This document shows positions 44,487 to 55,647 of a stretch of DNA of 64,000 nt, one piece after another. The notes beneath the pieces are model-generated. The model had not been told where the DNA came from, made no database searches, and worked only from the letters and a program-made list of their open reading frames with translations. Both the position numbers and the translations under genes were made by a program. Within the stretch, counting starts at the first letter, position 1; each line of letters starts with the position of its first letter. The DNA is from Desulfomonile tiedjei (GTDB lineage: Bacteria > Desulfobacterota > Desulfomonilia > Desulfomonilales > Desulfomonilaceae): assembly GCA_016212925.1 (NCBI GenBank), contig JACRDF010000015.1, positions 239,831 through 303,830 on the forward strand. Direction: 5' to 3'.

Positions 44487-45659
44487 ATGAGTGACGAATA
44501 TGATGTGGAACTTACCGAGGAGCATATCATGCTCCGTGACACGGTCCGGAAGTTTGCGGACAATGAAATAGCGCCCAGGGCGGATAAAGATGAGAACGAG
44601 CATCGCTTTCAGCGCGATCTGGTGGAACAGATGGCCGAACTGGGCCTCTTCGGCTGCCCTGTTCCCGAAGAGTACGGCGGCAATGGGATGGGATACTTGG
44701 CACACGCAATAGTCACCGAAGAGATCGGCCGCGTGTCAGGCTCCCTCAGGGTCGCGTTTAATATGCAGACCATGGGAACCGCGCTCTCGATCCTCAAGTG
44801 GGGCAGCGAAGCGGTCAAACAGAAGTACATTCCGGAACTCATGTCGGCCAAGATGCTGGGATGCTTTGGCATTACCGAACCGGATGCGGGTTCCGATACT
44901 GCGGCCATGTCCACCACAGCAGTGCGCAACGGAGACCATTACGTGCTGAACGGCCGCAAAATGTGGATTACCTGGGCGCCTGTCGCGGACATGGCGGTCG
45001 TATTCGCCATGACGGACAAAAAGTCGAAGCACAAAGGCATGAGCGCCTTTGTCATGGACATGCACTCCCCTGGAGTTTCCTCCATCGAAATCAAGGACAA
45101 ACTTGGCCTCTGGTCGTGCCCCACCGGTGAGATAATAATGGAGGATGTCAAAGTCCCCGCGGGCAACCTCCTTGGGGAAGAGGGCGGCGGCTTCGGATAT
45201 CTCATGAAGGAACTGATAAGCACGCGTCTCACCGCGGCCGCGGGAGCGGTTGGAACCTGCCAGGCAGCACTCGACGTGTCCATAAAATATGCCAACGAGC
45301 GAAATCAGTTCGGCCGCCCCATAGCGGATTTTCAGATGGTCCAGGAAGTTATCGCGAGGATGGTGGCGGAGACCGAGGCGGCGAGGGCCCTTGTTTGGAG
45401 ATGCGCAATTCAGAAGGACCGCGGCCTGGTCAATAACATGAGGGAAACAGTGCTGGCGAAATACTATGCGTGCCGCGCAGCCGACGAAGTACCGAATCTG
45501 GGGCTGGAAGTGCTAAGCGCATACGGCTACTCCAACGAGTACCCCATAGCTCGCATCCTCAGGGACGGGAAGGTGTACAAGATTCTGGAGGGCGCCACCA
45601 ACATAATGAAAATGATCATCGCCGCCGATGCCCTCGGTACCAAAAAGGCCAACAGGTAG
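44487..45659 (+). CDS. Acyl-CoA dehydrogenase
   Basis: A 390-residue flavoprotein that oxidises an acyl-CoA to the enoyl-CoA and passes electrons to ETF. Family motifs: LGCFGITEPDAGSDTAAM, YVLNGRKMWIT, and NERNQFGRPIADFQMVQ. The catalytic base is E368 in KILEGATNIMKMII, where most family members have YEGT. The substrate is not certain: short-chain acyl-CoA or glutaryl-CoA types both have similar motifs. A strong AAGGAGC site precedes ATG 44487. It is downstream of two short-chain acyl-CoA ligases, which fits short-chain fatty acid oxidation. Confidence 0.93.
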   Translation: MSDEYDVELTEEHIMLRDTVRKFADNEIAPRADKDENEHRFQRDLVEQMAELGLFGCPVPEEYGGNGMGYLAHAIVTEEIGRVSGSLRVAFNMQTMGTALSILKWGSEAVKQKYIPELMSAKMLGCFGITEPDAGSDTAAMSTTAVRNGDHYVLNGRKMWITWAPVADMAVVFAMTDKKSKHKGMSAFVMDMHSPGVSSIEIKDKLGLWSCPTGEIIMEDVKVPAGNLLGEEGGGFGYLMKELISTRLTAAAGAVGTCQAALDVSIKYANERNQFGRPIADFQMVQEVIARMVAETEAARALVWRCAIQKDRGLVNNMRETVLAKYYACRAADEVPNLGLEVLSAYGYSNEYPIARILRDGKVYKILEGATNIMKMIIAADALGTKKANR

Positions 45660-45734
45660 CACCATCTAGGAGAATGCGAGGTAATCATTCGGTTCCCGAC
45701 AGGTGAGCATCACTAACGAAGCTGCCAGCGAGTC

Positions 45735-45803
45735 GTGGGGCAGGCTTTCCAGCCTGCCATTGTGGGGATTTTAGGACCGGCAGGCTGGGAAAGCCTGCCC
45801 CAC
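45735..45803. repeat. Long hairpin repeat, GGGGCAGGCTTTCC family
   Basis: Arms 45735-45758 (starting GTGGGGCAGG) and 45779-45803 (ending CCTGCCCCAC) are reverse complements with one single-base gap in about 24 positions. The loop is 20 bases. It lies after the acyl-CoA dehydrogenase and may serve as its terminator, though there is no T-run. Confidence 0.7.
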
Positions 45804-45914
45804 GAAAGAGAATGCAGTCCTCGGCAAATCCGGTCTTCCCTGCTCTCTCCTGTTCAGAGTAACTTCCACAATGCCGACCTGGAAACTTCTTGCCTGCAAG
45901 ATCACTTTGGATGA

Positions 45915-47397
<1,483 letters not shown>

Positions 47398-47410
47398 GGA
47401 GTAACTATAG

Positions 47411-49015
47411 ATGATCCAGAGCCTTCAATGGCGTGGTGCCATTATAGGTGTGATTCTAGTAGTGAGCCTGTTTCTCGTTTATCCCTCGCTCGGTCCTGTA
47501 CCGGAGTTTTGGGCGAAACATCTCCCCAATAACCCGGTTCGGCTAGGATTGGACCTGCAAGGGGGATTATACTTAACCCTGGAGGTCCAGTCGGACTTGG
47601 CCGTGGAGGCCCTCACTGATCAGACCATTTCAGAAGCTTCGGCCTTGATGAAAGACGCGTCAATTCGGTACAGCGACGTAGTCAGGACTTCTCCCACCGC
47701 GCTATCCGTCTATCTCAAAGACCCCGGACAGGAGCCTCTCTTTGACGAGAAGGTCCTCGACAAGCTGCACAGTTTCAAGAAGGTCTCATCAGGCGCGGCC
47801 GATAAAGGCTTTGAGATCCAACTCGAGTTGGACCCCAAGACCGTGGAGAGCATAAAGCAAAGGGCGGTCCGGCAGGCCGTGGATACGATCCGCAACCGTG
47901 TAGACCAGTTCGGGGTTGCTGAACCTGATGTCGTCGTGCAAGGGGCTGACAGAATAGTCGTGCAGCTTCCGGGACTCCGGGAGGACATTAACCGAGCCAT
48001 CGACATCATCAAACGAACGGCTCGTCTTGAGTTCAAACTTGTCGACGAAAAAGGAGACGTGGCCGCTGCCGAAAAAGGTGACATTCCCTCGGGTGATGAG
48101 CTGCTTTACCAGTTGAATCGCAACCCCAGAACCGGGGTGGTGACTAAGAGCGCTTTCCTGGTGAAAAAACAGATACTCATGACCGGTGATGTCATAACCG
48201 ACGCCAAAGTCCAGCCCGATCGCGGCGGGAAAATGATTATCCATATAGACTTGAACCGTATCGGCGCGCAGCAGTTTGAGAGGATCACCGGCGAGCACGT
48301 GCGGGAGCGACTCGCGATCATACTGGATAACAGGGTCTATTCTGCGCCGGTAATCAAGGACAAAATTTCGGGTGGGTCGGCAATCATCGAAGGAGCTTTC
48401 TCGCCTGAAGAGGCCCATGATCTGGCGCTCGTGCTGCGAGCAGGGTCCCTGCCCGCGCCGGTGAAGATCCTTGAAAACCGGAGCGTCGGGCCGTCCTTAG
48501 GTGATGATTCCATCAGACTGGGACGAAATGCGATCGTACTCGGCATGGTGCTCATCGTGATCGGCATGGCCGTCTACTACAAATGGTCGGGAATGGTCGC
48601 GAATGTCGCTCTGATGATGAACCTGTTGCTGATATTTGCGGTTATGGTTTCGCCGTTTTTGCGGGCGACGTTGACCTTGCCCGGTCTTGCCGGAGTGGCC
48701 CTGACCATTGGTATGGCCATTGACGCAAACATTCTGATCTTCGAGAGAGTGAGAGAGGAACTTCGAGGCGGGAAATCAGCCCGCGCGGCAATGGACACGG
48801 GGTACAACAAGGCCTTCTTAACGATCATCGACACCCACGTGACCAATATATTGGCCGCTCTTCCCCTGATACAATTCGGGACAGGGCCGATAAAAGGTTT
48901 CGCGGTTACCCTGTGCATAGGACTTGTTGTCTCGCTATTCACGGCTTTCTTTGTCACTCGTACCATCTTTGATTATGCTTTCCAGGTTAAGCAAATCAAG
49001 AGCATGAGTATCTGA
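47411..49015 (+). CDS. secD: Protein translocase subunit SecD
   Basis: A 534-residue RND-type membrane protein. The first helix is followed by LGLDLQGGLYLTLEV, the long periplasmic part, GGSAIIEGAF, and membrane helices with the GVALTIGMAIDANILIFERVREEL motif whose Asp takes part in proton coupling. It drives late steps of protein export with SecF. GAGGAG precedes ATG 47411. Confidence 0.97.
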   Translation: MIQSLQWRGAIIGVILVVSLFLVYPSLGPVPEFWAKHLPNNPVRLGLDLQGGLYLTLEVQSDLAVEALTDQTISEASALMKDASIRYSDVVRTSPTALSVYLKDPGQEPLFDEKVLDKLHSFKKVSSGAADKGFEIQLELDPKTVESIKQRAVRQAVDTIRNRVDQFGVAEPDVVVQGADRIVVQLPGLREDINRAIDIIKRTARLEFKLVDEKGDVAAAEKGDIPSGDELLYQLNRNPRTGVVTKSAFLVKKQILMTGDVITDAKVQPDRGGKMIIHIDLNRIGAQQFERITGEHVRERLAIILDNRVYSAPVIKDKISGGSAIIEGAFSPEEAHDLALVLRAGSLPAPVKILENRSVGPSLGDDSIRLGRNAIVLGMVLIVIGMAVYYKWSGMVANVALMMNLLLIFAVMVSPFLRATLTLPGLAGVALTIGMAIDANILIFERVREELRGGKSARAAMDTGYNKAFLTIIDTHVTNILAALPLIQFGTGPIKGFAVTLCIGLVVSLFTAFFVTRTIFDYAFQVKQIKSMSI

Positions 49016-49104
49016 GAGTTGCGAAGATCAAGGGGCGCTCGTGATCTCGCGGGCCTGCAATACGTTTAACATCCGTTGGGGTGATACTTAAAAGGATTGA
49101 ACCA

Positions 49105-50004
49105 GTGGAGCTGATAAAACCCAATACCAAAATCGATTTCATGGGAAATAGGCGCTACGCTTACGCGTTCACTACAGTCATGTTGATCTTGGCCTTGGCC
49201 TCCATCCCCATCAAGGGCCATGTCCGGCTTGGGATAGACTTCAGCGGCGGCGCGATGATTCAAGTCAAGTTCAATAAGACCGTGGACACGGATCACATAC
49301 GAGAAGGCTTAAAGTCGTTAAGCGAAAACCTGATAGTCCAGAAGCTCCTGGGCACCGATGAATTCATAATCCGTATGGAGACCCCTGAAGAAGGGGCCGA
49401 CAAGCTATCCCAGCGCGTACAGGGGCTCTTGAATAAGGAATTCGGCACAGGCAGTTCTGAAATCCGAAGCCTTGAAATGGTCGGTCCAAAGGTCGGGAAG
49501 GACCTGCAGAACGCGGCCATTTGGGCAACGATAATTGCCCTGGGCATGCTTCTGGTCTATATGGCCTTCCGTTTTACTTTCACGATGGGTCTGGGCGCAA
49601 TTTTCTGTCTCGTTCACGACCTGTTGATTGTCTACGGCTTCTTTGCTTGGACGGGCAAAGAATTCAACCTGACGATTCTTGCGGCCATGCTCACGGTAAT
49701 TGGTTACGACATCAACGATACGATCGTGGTCTGCGACCGGATTAGGGAAAACCTGAAACTGCAGAAGAAGGCCCCTCTTATTGACATTTTCAACGCTTCC
49801 ATAAACCAGACTCTTTCCCGAACCGTTTTGACCAGTGGTTTCACAATGCTTTCCGTCGTAGCATTTCTGGCCCTAGGGACTCACATCTTGCAGGATTTCG
49901 CGTGGGCGCTGGTAATAGGTATTATATTCGGGACCTATTCTTCCATATTCGTAGCTTCGCCGTGCGTACTGGAGTTGGATCGGGTCCTACCTGTCAAACG
50001 GTGA
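49105..50004 (+). CDS. secF: Protein translocase subunit SecF
   Basis: About 299 residues. IDFMGNRRYAY, the GIDFSGGAMIQV strand and the membrane motif TVIGYDINDTIVVCDRIREN are typical of SecF. I prefer GTG 49105 because AAAGGA lies about 9 bases upstream; GTG 49081 would add 8 residues. It forms the operon tgt-yajC-secD-secF. Confidence 0.95.
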   Translation: MELIKPNTKIDFMGNRRYAYAFTTVMLILALASIPIKGHVRLGIDFSGGAMIQVKFNKTVDTDHIREGLKSLSENLIVQKLLGTDEFIIRMETPEEGADKLSQRVQGLLNKEFGTGSSEIRSLEMVGPKVGKDLQNAAIWATIIALGMLLVYMAFRFTFTMGLGAIFCLVHDLLIVYGFFAWTGKEFNLTILAAMLTVIGYDINDTIVVCDRIRENLKLQKKAPLIDIFNASINQTLSRTVLTSGFTMLSVVAFLALGTHILQDFAWALVIGIIFGTYSSIFVASPCVLELDRVLPVKR

Positions 50005-50035
50005 AAAAGCGCACCCTGTCGGATAAATCCTTCCC

Positions 50036-51052
50036 ATGACCATGCTTGTCGGGCATGAAAATGAAATCGCACTGCTTGAGCGGAGCGCGGCAGAGGGTCG
50101 CGCGGCGCATGCCTATCTCTTTGCCGGCCCGGAGGGCATTGGGAAAAAGCTGGTAGCGATCAAACTTGCATGCCTTCTAAATTGCCCTGACCCCGCGGAA
50201 GACCTGGAGGCCTCTTGCCCAGTCTGCCGGCGGATCGTGGCGGAAAACCATCCGGATTTCACCATCGAACGTCCCCAAAGGGGGATTATACGCATTGAAC
50301 GAATTCGCGCGCTCCACAATTACTTTCGTTATGCTCCGGTGGAGGGACGTTATCGGGTTATAATCATTGACGATGCCCACCTCATGAACCGTTCGGCTCA
50401 GAACGCCCTCTTGAAGACCCTCGAAGAACCGCCGCCGGGACGCGTTCTCATACTTGTCACAGCCAAACCGTTTCTTCTGCTCTCAACAGTAAGGTCCAGA
50501 TGCCGTCGTGTCAGGTTTGGTCCTATCCCCGTGGAGCCCCTGGCACATCTTCTTGAACAGCAGAAGGGAATGGATTCCGAAAAGGCGCGCGTTCTGGCTT
50601 CCATGTCTTGCGGAAGTGTATCAAAGGCCCTTGACAAGGAAACATCCAACTTCCTTGACTTGCGCGAGCAGATAATTTCCGCTCTCGCGGACCCAGGACG
50701 CACCGGACTGAGCGGCCTGCTCGAGGTTTCGGCTTTAATTTCCTCAGACAGAAAAACATCAGCCGAGGCAATCGAAATAGCCGTCACCTGGATTCGTGAC
50801 CTTCTCATAGAAAAGGTCCTCGGGGATGCTTCCACTTTGATCCACCGAGATTTGCTTGACAGAATCTCGTCAGAGGCTCAACATCACAATAGTGAGGCGC
50901 TTGTTTCAGCGTACGACCAGTTGGCGGAAGCTTCCGCCCTGATTGAAGCCGATATAAATGTAAACCGAAATATGGTGACCGACGTGATGCTTTTGAAGGT
51001 CGCCCGCATATTGGCCGGTCCGTCGCTCGGTATGGTTCGAGCCGCGGGATGA
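50036..51052 (+). CDS. holB: DNA polymerase III delta' subunit
   Basis: A 338-residue clamp-loader subunit. The P-loop region LFAGPEGIGKKL is near residue 30. Four cysteines (LNCPDPAEDLEASCPVCRR) form the expected zinc module, though the first ones are spaced unusually. IDDAHLMNRSAQNALLKTLEEPP is the Walker B/sensor region typical of DnaX/HolB. The Walker A has KK in place of KT/S, common in delta'. Downstream is ricT, a frequent pair. Confidence 0.93.
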   Translation: MTMLVGHENEIALLERSAAEGRAAHAYLFAGPEGIGKKLVAIKLACLLNCPDPAEDLEASCPVCRRIVAENHPDFTIERPQRGIIRIERIRALHNYFRYAPVEGRYRVIIIDDAHLMNRSAQNALLKTLEEPPPGRVLILVTAKPFLLLSTVRSRCRRVRFGPIPVEPLAHLLEQQKGMDSEKARVLASMSCGSVSKALDKETSNFLDLREQIISALADPGRTGLSGLLEVSALISSDRKTSAEAIEIAVTWIRDLLIEKVLGDASTLIHRDLLDRISSEAQHHNSEALVSAYDQLAEASALIEADINVNRNMVTDVMLLKVARILAGPSLGMVRAAG

Positions 51053-51064
51053 AAGCTTGAAAAT

Positions 51065-52327
51065 ATGGATGAACAGGATAAAAGCAAAAAGGAAATCTCC
51101 TACCTCCCCAGATCGTGGGGATCGTCGCCCCTTCGTGAGAAAAAGCCGGAGGAGCATGTAGCGGAGTTTGTTGAGGCCCAACCTGAGGATACCACGCTTT
51201 CCGCGGATGAAATCCCAGCCCATAGCCAACCCGTAGAGCCTATTTCCGAGCAGCCGCCTGTCGAAGTTGATACCGCGGACGAATCCCACCGGTCTAAGAA
51301 CCAAACATGGCCTGAGTGGAGTTCCGAAAGCCCGCCGATGAGATGGGCCGAATCCCCCGATGTTCAGGGCCGGCCTGTTGCCGCGGAGAGCACGGCTTTG
51401 CGCCTGAAAGTCAATGTCACGGGGGTACGGTTCGGTTATGCTTGCAAGATTTATCACTTCGATGCAGGAGACATGGCGTTGGACCAGGGCGATTGGGTTG
51501 TAGTGAAGACGGAGAAAGGCATGGGCCTGGGGCAGATAGCCATCCCGCCCTTTGAACGGGAAATGGATGCCTCGCAACTGGAAACGCTGCGCAAAATAAT
51601 CCGAAAAGCAGGCAAAGTAGACTTTGATCAGAGAATGCGATGCGCCCAGAGGGAAGCGCAGGCGTACGCCTACTGCCTGGAACGGATTGACGCCCTGGGG
51701 CTGCCCATGAAGCTTGTGGCCGTCGAGTGCTTCTTTGACGGCTCGAAGTACGTTTTTTACTTCACAGCGGAAGGCCGCGTGGACTTTCGCGAGCTTGTGA
51801 AGCAACTTGTAGGCCGCTTTCCGGTCCGCATAGAAATGCGCCAGATCGGCGTGAGGCATGAAGCAAAAATGACCGGCGGCCTGGCCTGTTGCGGGCAGGA
51901 GCTGTGCTGCTCCAGGTTTCTGACGGATTTTCGCCCTGTGTCGGTGAAAATGGCCAAGAACCAGAATCTGTCGCTAAACCCCACAAAGATTTCGGGCGTG
52001 TGCGGACGTCTCATGTGCTGCCTTGCCTACGAGCATGAAACGTATGAGGAGTTCAAGAAAGGACTCCCAAGAGTGGGAAAGACGGTCAAGACTCAAAAAG
52101 GTGAAGGAGTAGTTGTAAAACACAATCCCCTGGCGGAAACGGTCTTTGTCCGGATGGAAGACGACACCATGGCCGAAGTGTCAAGGGATGACATGATCTC
52201 GGATGTGGAACCTCAAACGCAGAAGAACGGTAAGAAAAAGGCCGGAGGGAAGAAATCGGCCCAAAATCGTTCGGCAAAGGAACCGGAAGAAGAGTCTGAG
52301 TTAAGGCCCCGTGAAACCGAGCGGTAA
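51065..52327 (+). CDS. ricT: RicT/YaaT-type PSP1 regulator
   Basis: A 420-residue protein with a PSP1 domain. The N-terminal ~110 residues are acidic and low-complexity, the PSP1 core starts near residue 113 (VTGVRFGYACKIYHFDAGD) and the C-terminal ~45 residues are Lys/Glu-rich. Cysteines in GGLACCGQELCCSRFL and GVCGRLMCCLAYE match the Fe-S ligand set of the RicT family. In Bacillus RicT works with RNase Y; the role in Gram-negatives is less clear. It follows holB by 12 bases, the usual order. Confidence 0.92.
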   Translation: MDEQDKSKKEISYLPRSWGSSPLREKKPEEHVAEFVEAQPEDTTLSADEIPAHSQPVEPISEQPPVEVDTADESHRSKNQTWPEWSSESPPMRWAESPDVQGRPVAAESTALRLKVNVTGVRFGYACKIYHFDAGDMALDQGDWVVVKTEKGMGLGQIAIPPFEREMDASQLETLRKIIRKAGKVDFDQRMRCAQREAQAYAYCLERIDALGLPMKLVAVECFFDGSKYVFYFTAEGRVDFRELVKQLVGRFPVRIEMRQIGVRHEAKMTGGLACCGQELCCSRFLTDFRPVSVKMAKNQNLSLNPTKISGVCGRLMCCLAYEHETYEEFKKGLPRVGKTVKTQKGEGVVVKHNPLAETVFVRMEDDTMAEVSRDDMISDVEPQTQKNGKKKAGGKKSAQNRSAKEPEEESELRPRETER

Positions 52328-52329
52328 CG

Positions 52330-52360
52330 TGCCTGGAGAGCCGGCGTTCGCCGGTTCTTT
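52330..52360 (+). terminator. Terminator-like hairpin after ricT
   Basis: AGAGCCGGCG / CGCCGGTTCT (9 of 10 pairs, tight TT-loop) is followed by TTCC and begins about 10 bases after the ricT stop codon. The T-run is short. Confidence 0.55.
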
Positions 52361-52550
52361 CCTGTCTTCACGTCTCAAATGTCGGCTGTCTAAAAAAAAC
52401 CGGAAGTTTTATGTCGTGCGAAGTCGGTGACGGTCCCATAGACGTTTGCGGCCTCGTGTATCACTAGGTTCCCGACCGTAACCGTGAATTCGCCCCAAGG
52501 TTCGATTTTGCCCATAGGTTGTACGGGACCGTTTTTCGCTCAAAGCAGGG

Positions 52551-52644
52551 ACCCTCACCCTGCCCTCTCCCCAAGGGAGAGGGAACTGTGAACCGGATCC
52601 ACAAAGCCCCCTCGTCCCCTGGGAGAGGGTTGGGGTGAGGGCTC
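52551..52644. repeat. Long inverted repeat CCCTCACCC...GGGTGAGGG
   Basis: GACCCTCACCCTGCCCTCTCCC on the left and GGGAGAGGGTTGGGGTGAGGGCTC on the right are imperfect reverse complements, with an inner CTCCCC/GGGAG copy at 52568-52580. Sequences of this type are dispersed in many bacterial genomes. It lies in the 380-base gap between ricT and the next binding-protein gene, where nothing else was seen. Confidence 0.65.
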
Positions 52645-52709
52645 CAGCCCTAGTCTCCAGATGGGCAGATCACATCTCGTCACTGATCTGAGTCAAGGGA
52701 GGTAATGCG

Positions 52710-53546
52710 TTGGCACGAGCGCGAGCACTTTTGACAGCGATGGCCGTGACAAGCCTGCTCATGTCTGCGGATTTGGGCCAATGCGGGCCGGTTTTCGAGC
52801 GGGTGATGAAAAGCGGCACAATTAGGCTTGGCCTGCCCTATAATCGTGTTCCCCAGGGGTTCCTCAAACCCACGGGAGAATGGGTGGGCTTCGAGGTGGA
52901 CCTAGGCACTGAAATGGCCAAGCACATGAACCTCAAATTGGAGGCGGTCAAAGTTAACGACAAGACCTGGCCGACTCTGCTCGCCGAAGGACGGATCGAC
53001 GCGGCCCTGTGCAGGATAAGGCATACTCGTTCCGTCGAGGGTGAGTACGATTTGTCTGTAGCGTATTTCTTTGACTCACTGTACGCGCTCATTCCTAAGG
53101 GAGGCTTAAAGACGATCTCTGATTTCAAAGGACACAAAGTTGCCGCTGTCCAGGGCTCGTCGGCCGAAAAGACCGCTATGCGTCTACTGAAGGAATCGGG
53201 AGACGACTCCGCGGAGAAAAACGTTATTTCCTATCCGGACCGGCCGTCCTGTTTCATGGCTTTGGGCCGGGAGAAGGTCTCCGCGTGGGTCGATACCGGG
53301 ACAGTATTGCTCGAGTATGCCTCGCGGAGTCCCGGGCGGTTCGAGCTTATGCCCGTATCGCAAAGTGTTGAAGAAATTGCAGCGGCAATGCCTCAGGACG
53401 ACTCCGCGTGGCGAGACCTGATTAACTTTGCTATCCAGGATATGGCTGCCGACGGGTCTCTGAAAAAGATTTACGATCAATGGTTCGGCCCGGAAACACC
53501 TTACCCCTTCCCCAGCAGGCGGTCTATCGAGATTTGGTCTGAATAG
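52710..53546 (+). CDS. Amino-acid-type ABC transporter binding protein (SBP family 3)
   Basis: A 278-residue periplasmic protein, with a signal peptide (RARALLTAMAVTSLLMSADLGQC) that may include a lipobox-like GQCG. Family 3 features: SGTIRLGLPYNRVPQGFLKPTGEWVGFEVDLGTEMAKHM and the C-terminal ADGSLKKIYDQWFG. The start is TTG 52710 with GGGAGG about 7 bases before. No permease or ATPase adjacent. An orphan receptor or binding protein; substrate unknown. Confidence 0.88.
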   Translation: MARARALLTAMAVTSLLMSADLGQCGPVFERVMKSGTIRLGLPYNRVPQGFLKPTGEWVGFEVDLGTEMAKHMNLKLEAVKVNDKTWPTLLAEGRIDAALCRIRHTRSVEGEYDLSVAYFFDSLYALIPKGGLKTISDFKGHKVAAVQGSSAEKTAMRLLKESGDDSAEKNVISYPDRPSCFMALGREKVSAWVDTGTVLLEYASRSPGRFELMPVSQSVEEIAAAMPQDDSAWRDLINFAIQDMAADGSLKKIYDQWFGPETPYPFPSRRSIEIWSE

Positions 53547-53721
53547 CTGTCGTTTTGACCGGTGATTGGTACATCGGCGGTTTGATATCCCGTAACGTGC
53601 TCCTGTCAAGGCTATCGCAGGCACCAGGCGGGCACATCCCGCTCTACGACTGGACGAGGCGCCTCCTGTAGGGCGGGCCGTGCCCGCCTCAAAGTGAGGG
53701 TGAACCTTCTGAGAGAATCTG

Positions 53722-55647
53722 ATGAAACGAGTCATACTTGGAACCGCCGGACATATAGATCATGGCAAGACTGAACTGGTTCGAGCCTTGAGCGGTATCG
53801 ACACAGACCGGCTTAAGGAAGAAAAGCAGCGCGGGATAAGCATAGAGCTGGGCTTTGCTTTTCTGGATCTCGGCCAGGATGTGCGCATGGGCATAGTGGA
53901 CGTTCCCGGCCACGAAAAGTTCGTCCGCCAGATGGTGGCAGGCTCGGGTGGAATAGACATTGCTGCGCTGGTGGTAGCTCTCGATGAAGGGGTGATGCCG
54001 CAGACAGTGGAACACCTTGATATTCTCAATCTTTTGGGAATACGGCAGGGGCTGGTGGTTTTGACCAAACTGGACCTGGTGGACGAAGAGCTGGCCCTGC
54101 TGGCTGAAGAAGACGTTCGCGATGCCGTCAAGGGGACCTTTCTGGAAGAAGCGCCCATGATTCGTGTTTCGTCGAAGACCCGTGAAGGAATAGACCTGCT
54201 CAAAGAGACCCTTGTGGCGTCTGCGCTTCAAGTCACTGAGCGGCCGGTTCACGGACTGCTCAGACTGCCGGTAGACCGGGTTTTCACCATGAAAGGCCAC
54301 GGAACCGTGGTGACCGGTACCTTGATATCCGGAACCGTCTCCGCGGGCGACGAAGTGGAAATACTGCCTCGCGGATTGCGATCCTCGGTGCGAGCGCTCG
54401 AATCCCACAACAAGCCCGAGCCGAAAGCCTTTCCAGGTGAACGTGTAGCAATAAACCTCCGAGGTGTGGAGCAGGACCAAATACACCGGGGTGAGGTCCT
54501 TGTTCATCCGGGGGATTTCAAACCTTCCTATATAGTGGACGTAAATCTCAAGGCTCTTGCCCGCTCACCTGTGGCGCTGAAAAACCGCAAGAAGGTGCGA
54601 TTGCACCACTACACCACTGAGGTAGAGGCCCTACTGGTCCTCCCCGACATGGATGCTCTTGAGCCGGGCAAAGAAACATTGGCCCAACTGAGGACGTCGT
54701 CTCCTATCGTTCCGGCCACAGGTGACCGATTCGTCGTCCGAGCCCTGTCTCCTTCCATCACTCTTGGGGGCGGAGTGATCATGAACCCCAGAGGTGCAAA
54801 GCTCAAACACCGCACGGTCAAGACCTTCATGGAGATCGACCACGCTGATGACACGGGTATCGTAGCTTCCCTGGTGCGCAGCGCAGGCCTGCCGGGAGTG
54901 GCGAGGGGCGAATTACTCGGCCTATCGGGTCTGTCAGCCAAACGTCTGGACAAGGTGCTTGAAACACTAAGAAATTCTCACACGGTTATCAGGTTTGATG
55001 CGGCGGACAATCGCATGGTCCATGCCGACTTCTTTGAAATGGTTAAACACAAAATAGTGGAGCGTCTTAGCTCCTTCCATCAAGAGCAGCCCCTCCGTGA
55101 CGGGATATCCAAACAGGAGCTTCGTTCCAGCGTGCCGGGTGGTGACAAGCTCTTCAAGGCCGCAATGGAGAGCCTGGTCGGGAAACAGAACGTGGTCGAT
55201 CAAGGTGATACTGTTCGAGCGGCATCTCACAAGGTGCGCTTGAAGGATGAAGAGAAAGGGCTCAAGGACAGGATCTTGAAGATAATTGTGGATGGCAAAA
55301 ATCAACCTCCTGTGCTGAAGGAGATCCTTGCCGACACCGGCTCGGACAATAAACAGGTTAGAAGCCTGCTGAACATCCTGGAAAAAGAAGGCAAAGTTGT
55401 CCGGATCAAGGAGGACATCTACTTTTCTGCGGGCTTCATCAATCAGACCAAGGCGAGCATGGAGGAGTTCATCAAGCGCGAGGGCGGGCTAACCCCCTCA
55501 CAGTTCCACGAGATCACCGGCTCTTCCAGAAAGTACAACATTCCTCTCCTGGAATACTTCGACCGCCAGCGTTTCACTATGAGGATAGGAGATCAACGGG
55601 TGCTGAGGGGCTCGGGAACTTCGGGCGAGGGAGGCAAGGCCGAGTAG
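53722..55647 (+). CDS. selB: Selenocysteine-specific elongation factor
   Basis: A 641-residue translational GTPase. G1 is GTAGHIDHGKTELVRALSG, followed by G3 DVPGHEKF and G4 TKLDLVD. The C-terminal part has winged-helix repeats for SECIS RNA (LKEILADTGSDNKQVRSLLNIL; GLTPSQFHEITGSSRKYNIPLLEYFD). SelB shows that the organism makes selenoproteins. selA, selC and selD are not in the window. The 3' end overlaps the convergent gene by 55 bases. GAGAGA precedes ATG 53722. Confidence 0.97.
   Translation: MKRVILGTAGHIDHGKTELVRALSGIDTDRLKEEKQRGISIELGFAFLDLGQDVRMGIVDVPGHEKFVRQMVAGSGGIDIAALVVALDEGVMPQTVEHLDILNLLGIRQGLVVLTKLDLVDEELALLAEEDVRDAVKGTFLEEAPMIRVSSKTREGIDLLKETLVASALQVTERPVHGLLRLPVDRVFTMKGHGTVVTGTLISGTVSAGDEVEILPRGLRSSVRALESHNKPEPKAFPGERVAINLRGVEQDQIHRGEVLVHPGDFKPSYIVDVNLKALARSPVALKNRKKVRLHHYTTEVEALLVLPDMDALEPGKETLAQLRTSSPIVPATGDRFVVRALSPSITLGGGVIMNPRGAKLKHRTVKTFMEIDHADDTGIVASLVRSAGLPGVARGELLGLSGLSAKRLDKVLETLRNSHTVIRFDAADNRMVHADFFEMVKHKIVERLSSFHQEQPLRDGISKQELRSSVPGGDKLFKAAMESLVGKQNVVDQGDTVRAASHKVRLKDEEKGLKDRILKIIVDGKNQPPVLKEILADTGSDNKQVRSLLNILEKEGKVVRIKEDIYFSAGFINQTKASMEEFIKREGGLTPSQFHEITGSSRKYNIPLLEYFDRQRFTMRIGDQRVLRGSGTSGEGGKAE

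Noticed and set aside
50906..51859. 317-codon frame antisense to ricT
   Set aside because: Opposite the clear PSP1 domain, and no motif seen.
53547..53721. tRNA-Sec (selC) before selB
   Set aside because: No cloverleaf with the long acceptor and variable arms was found; the only structure is a GGCGGG..CCCGCC hairpin.
53689..54507. 272-codon frame antisense to selB
   Set aside because: Opposite the conserved GTPase domain.
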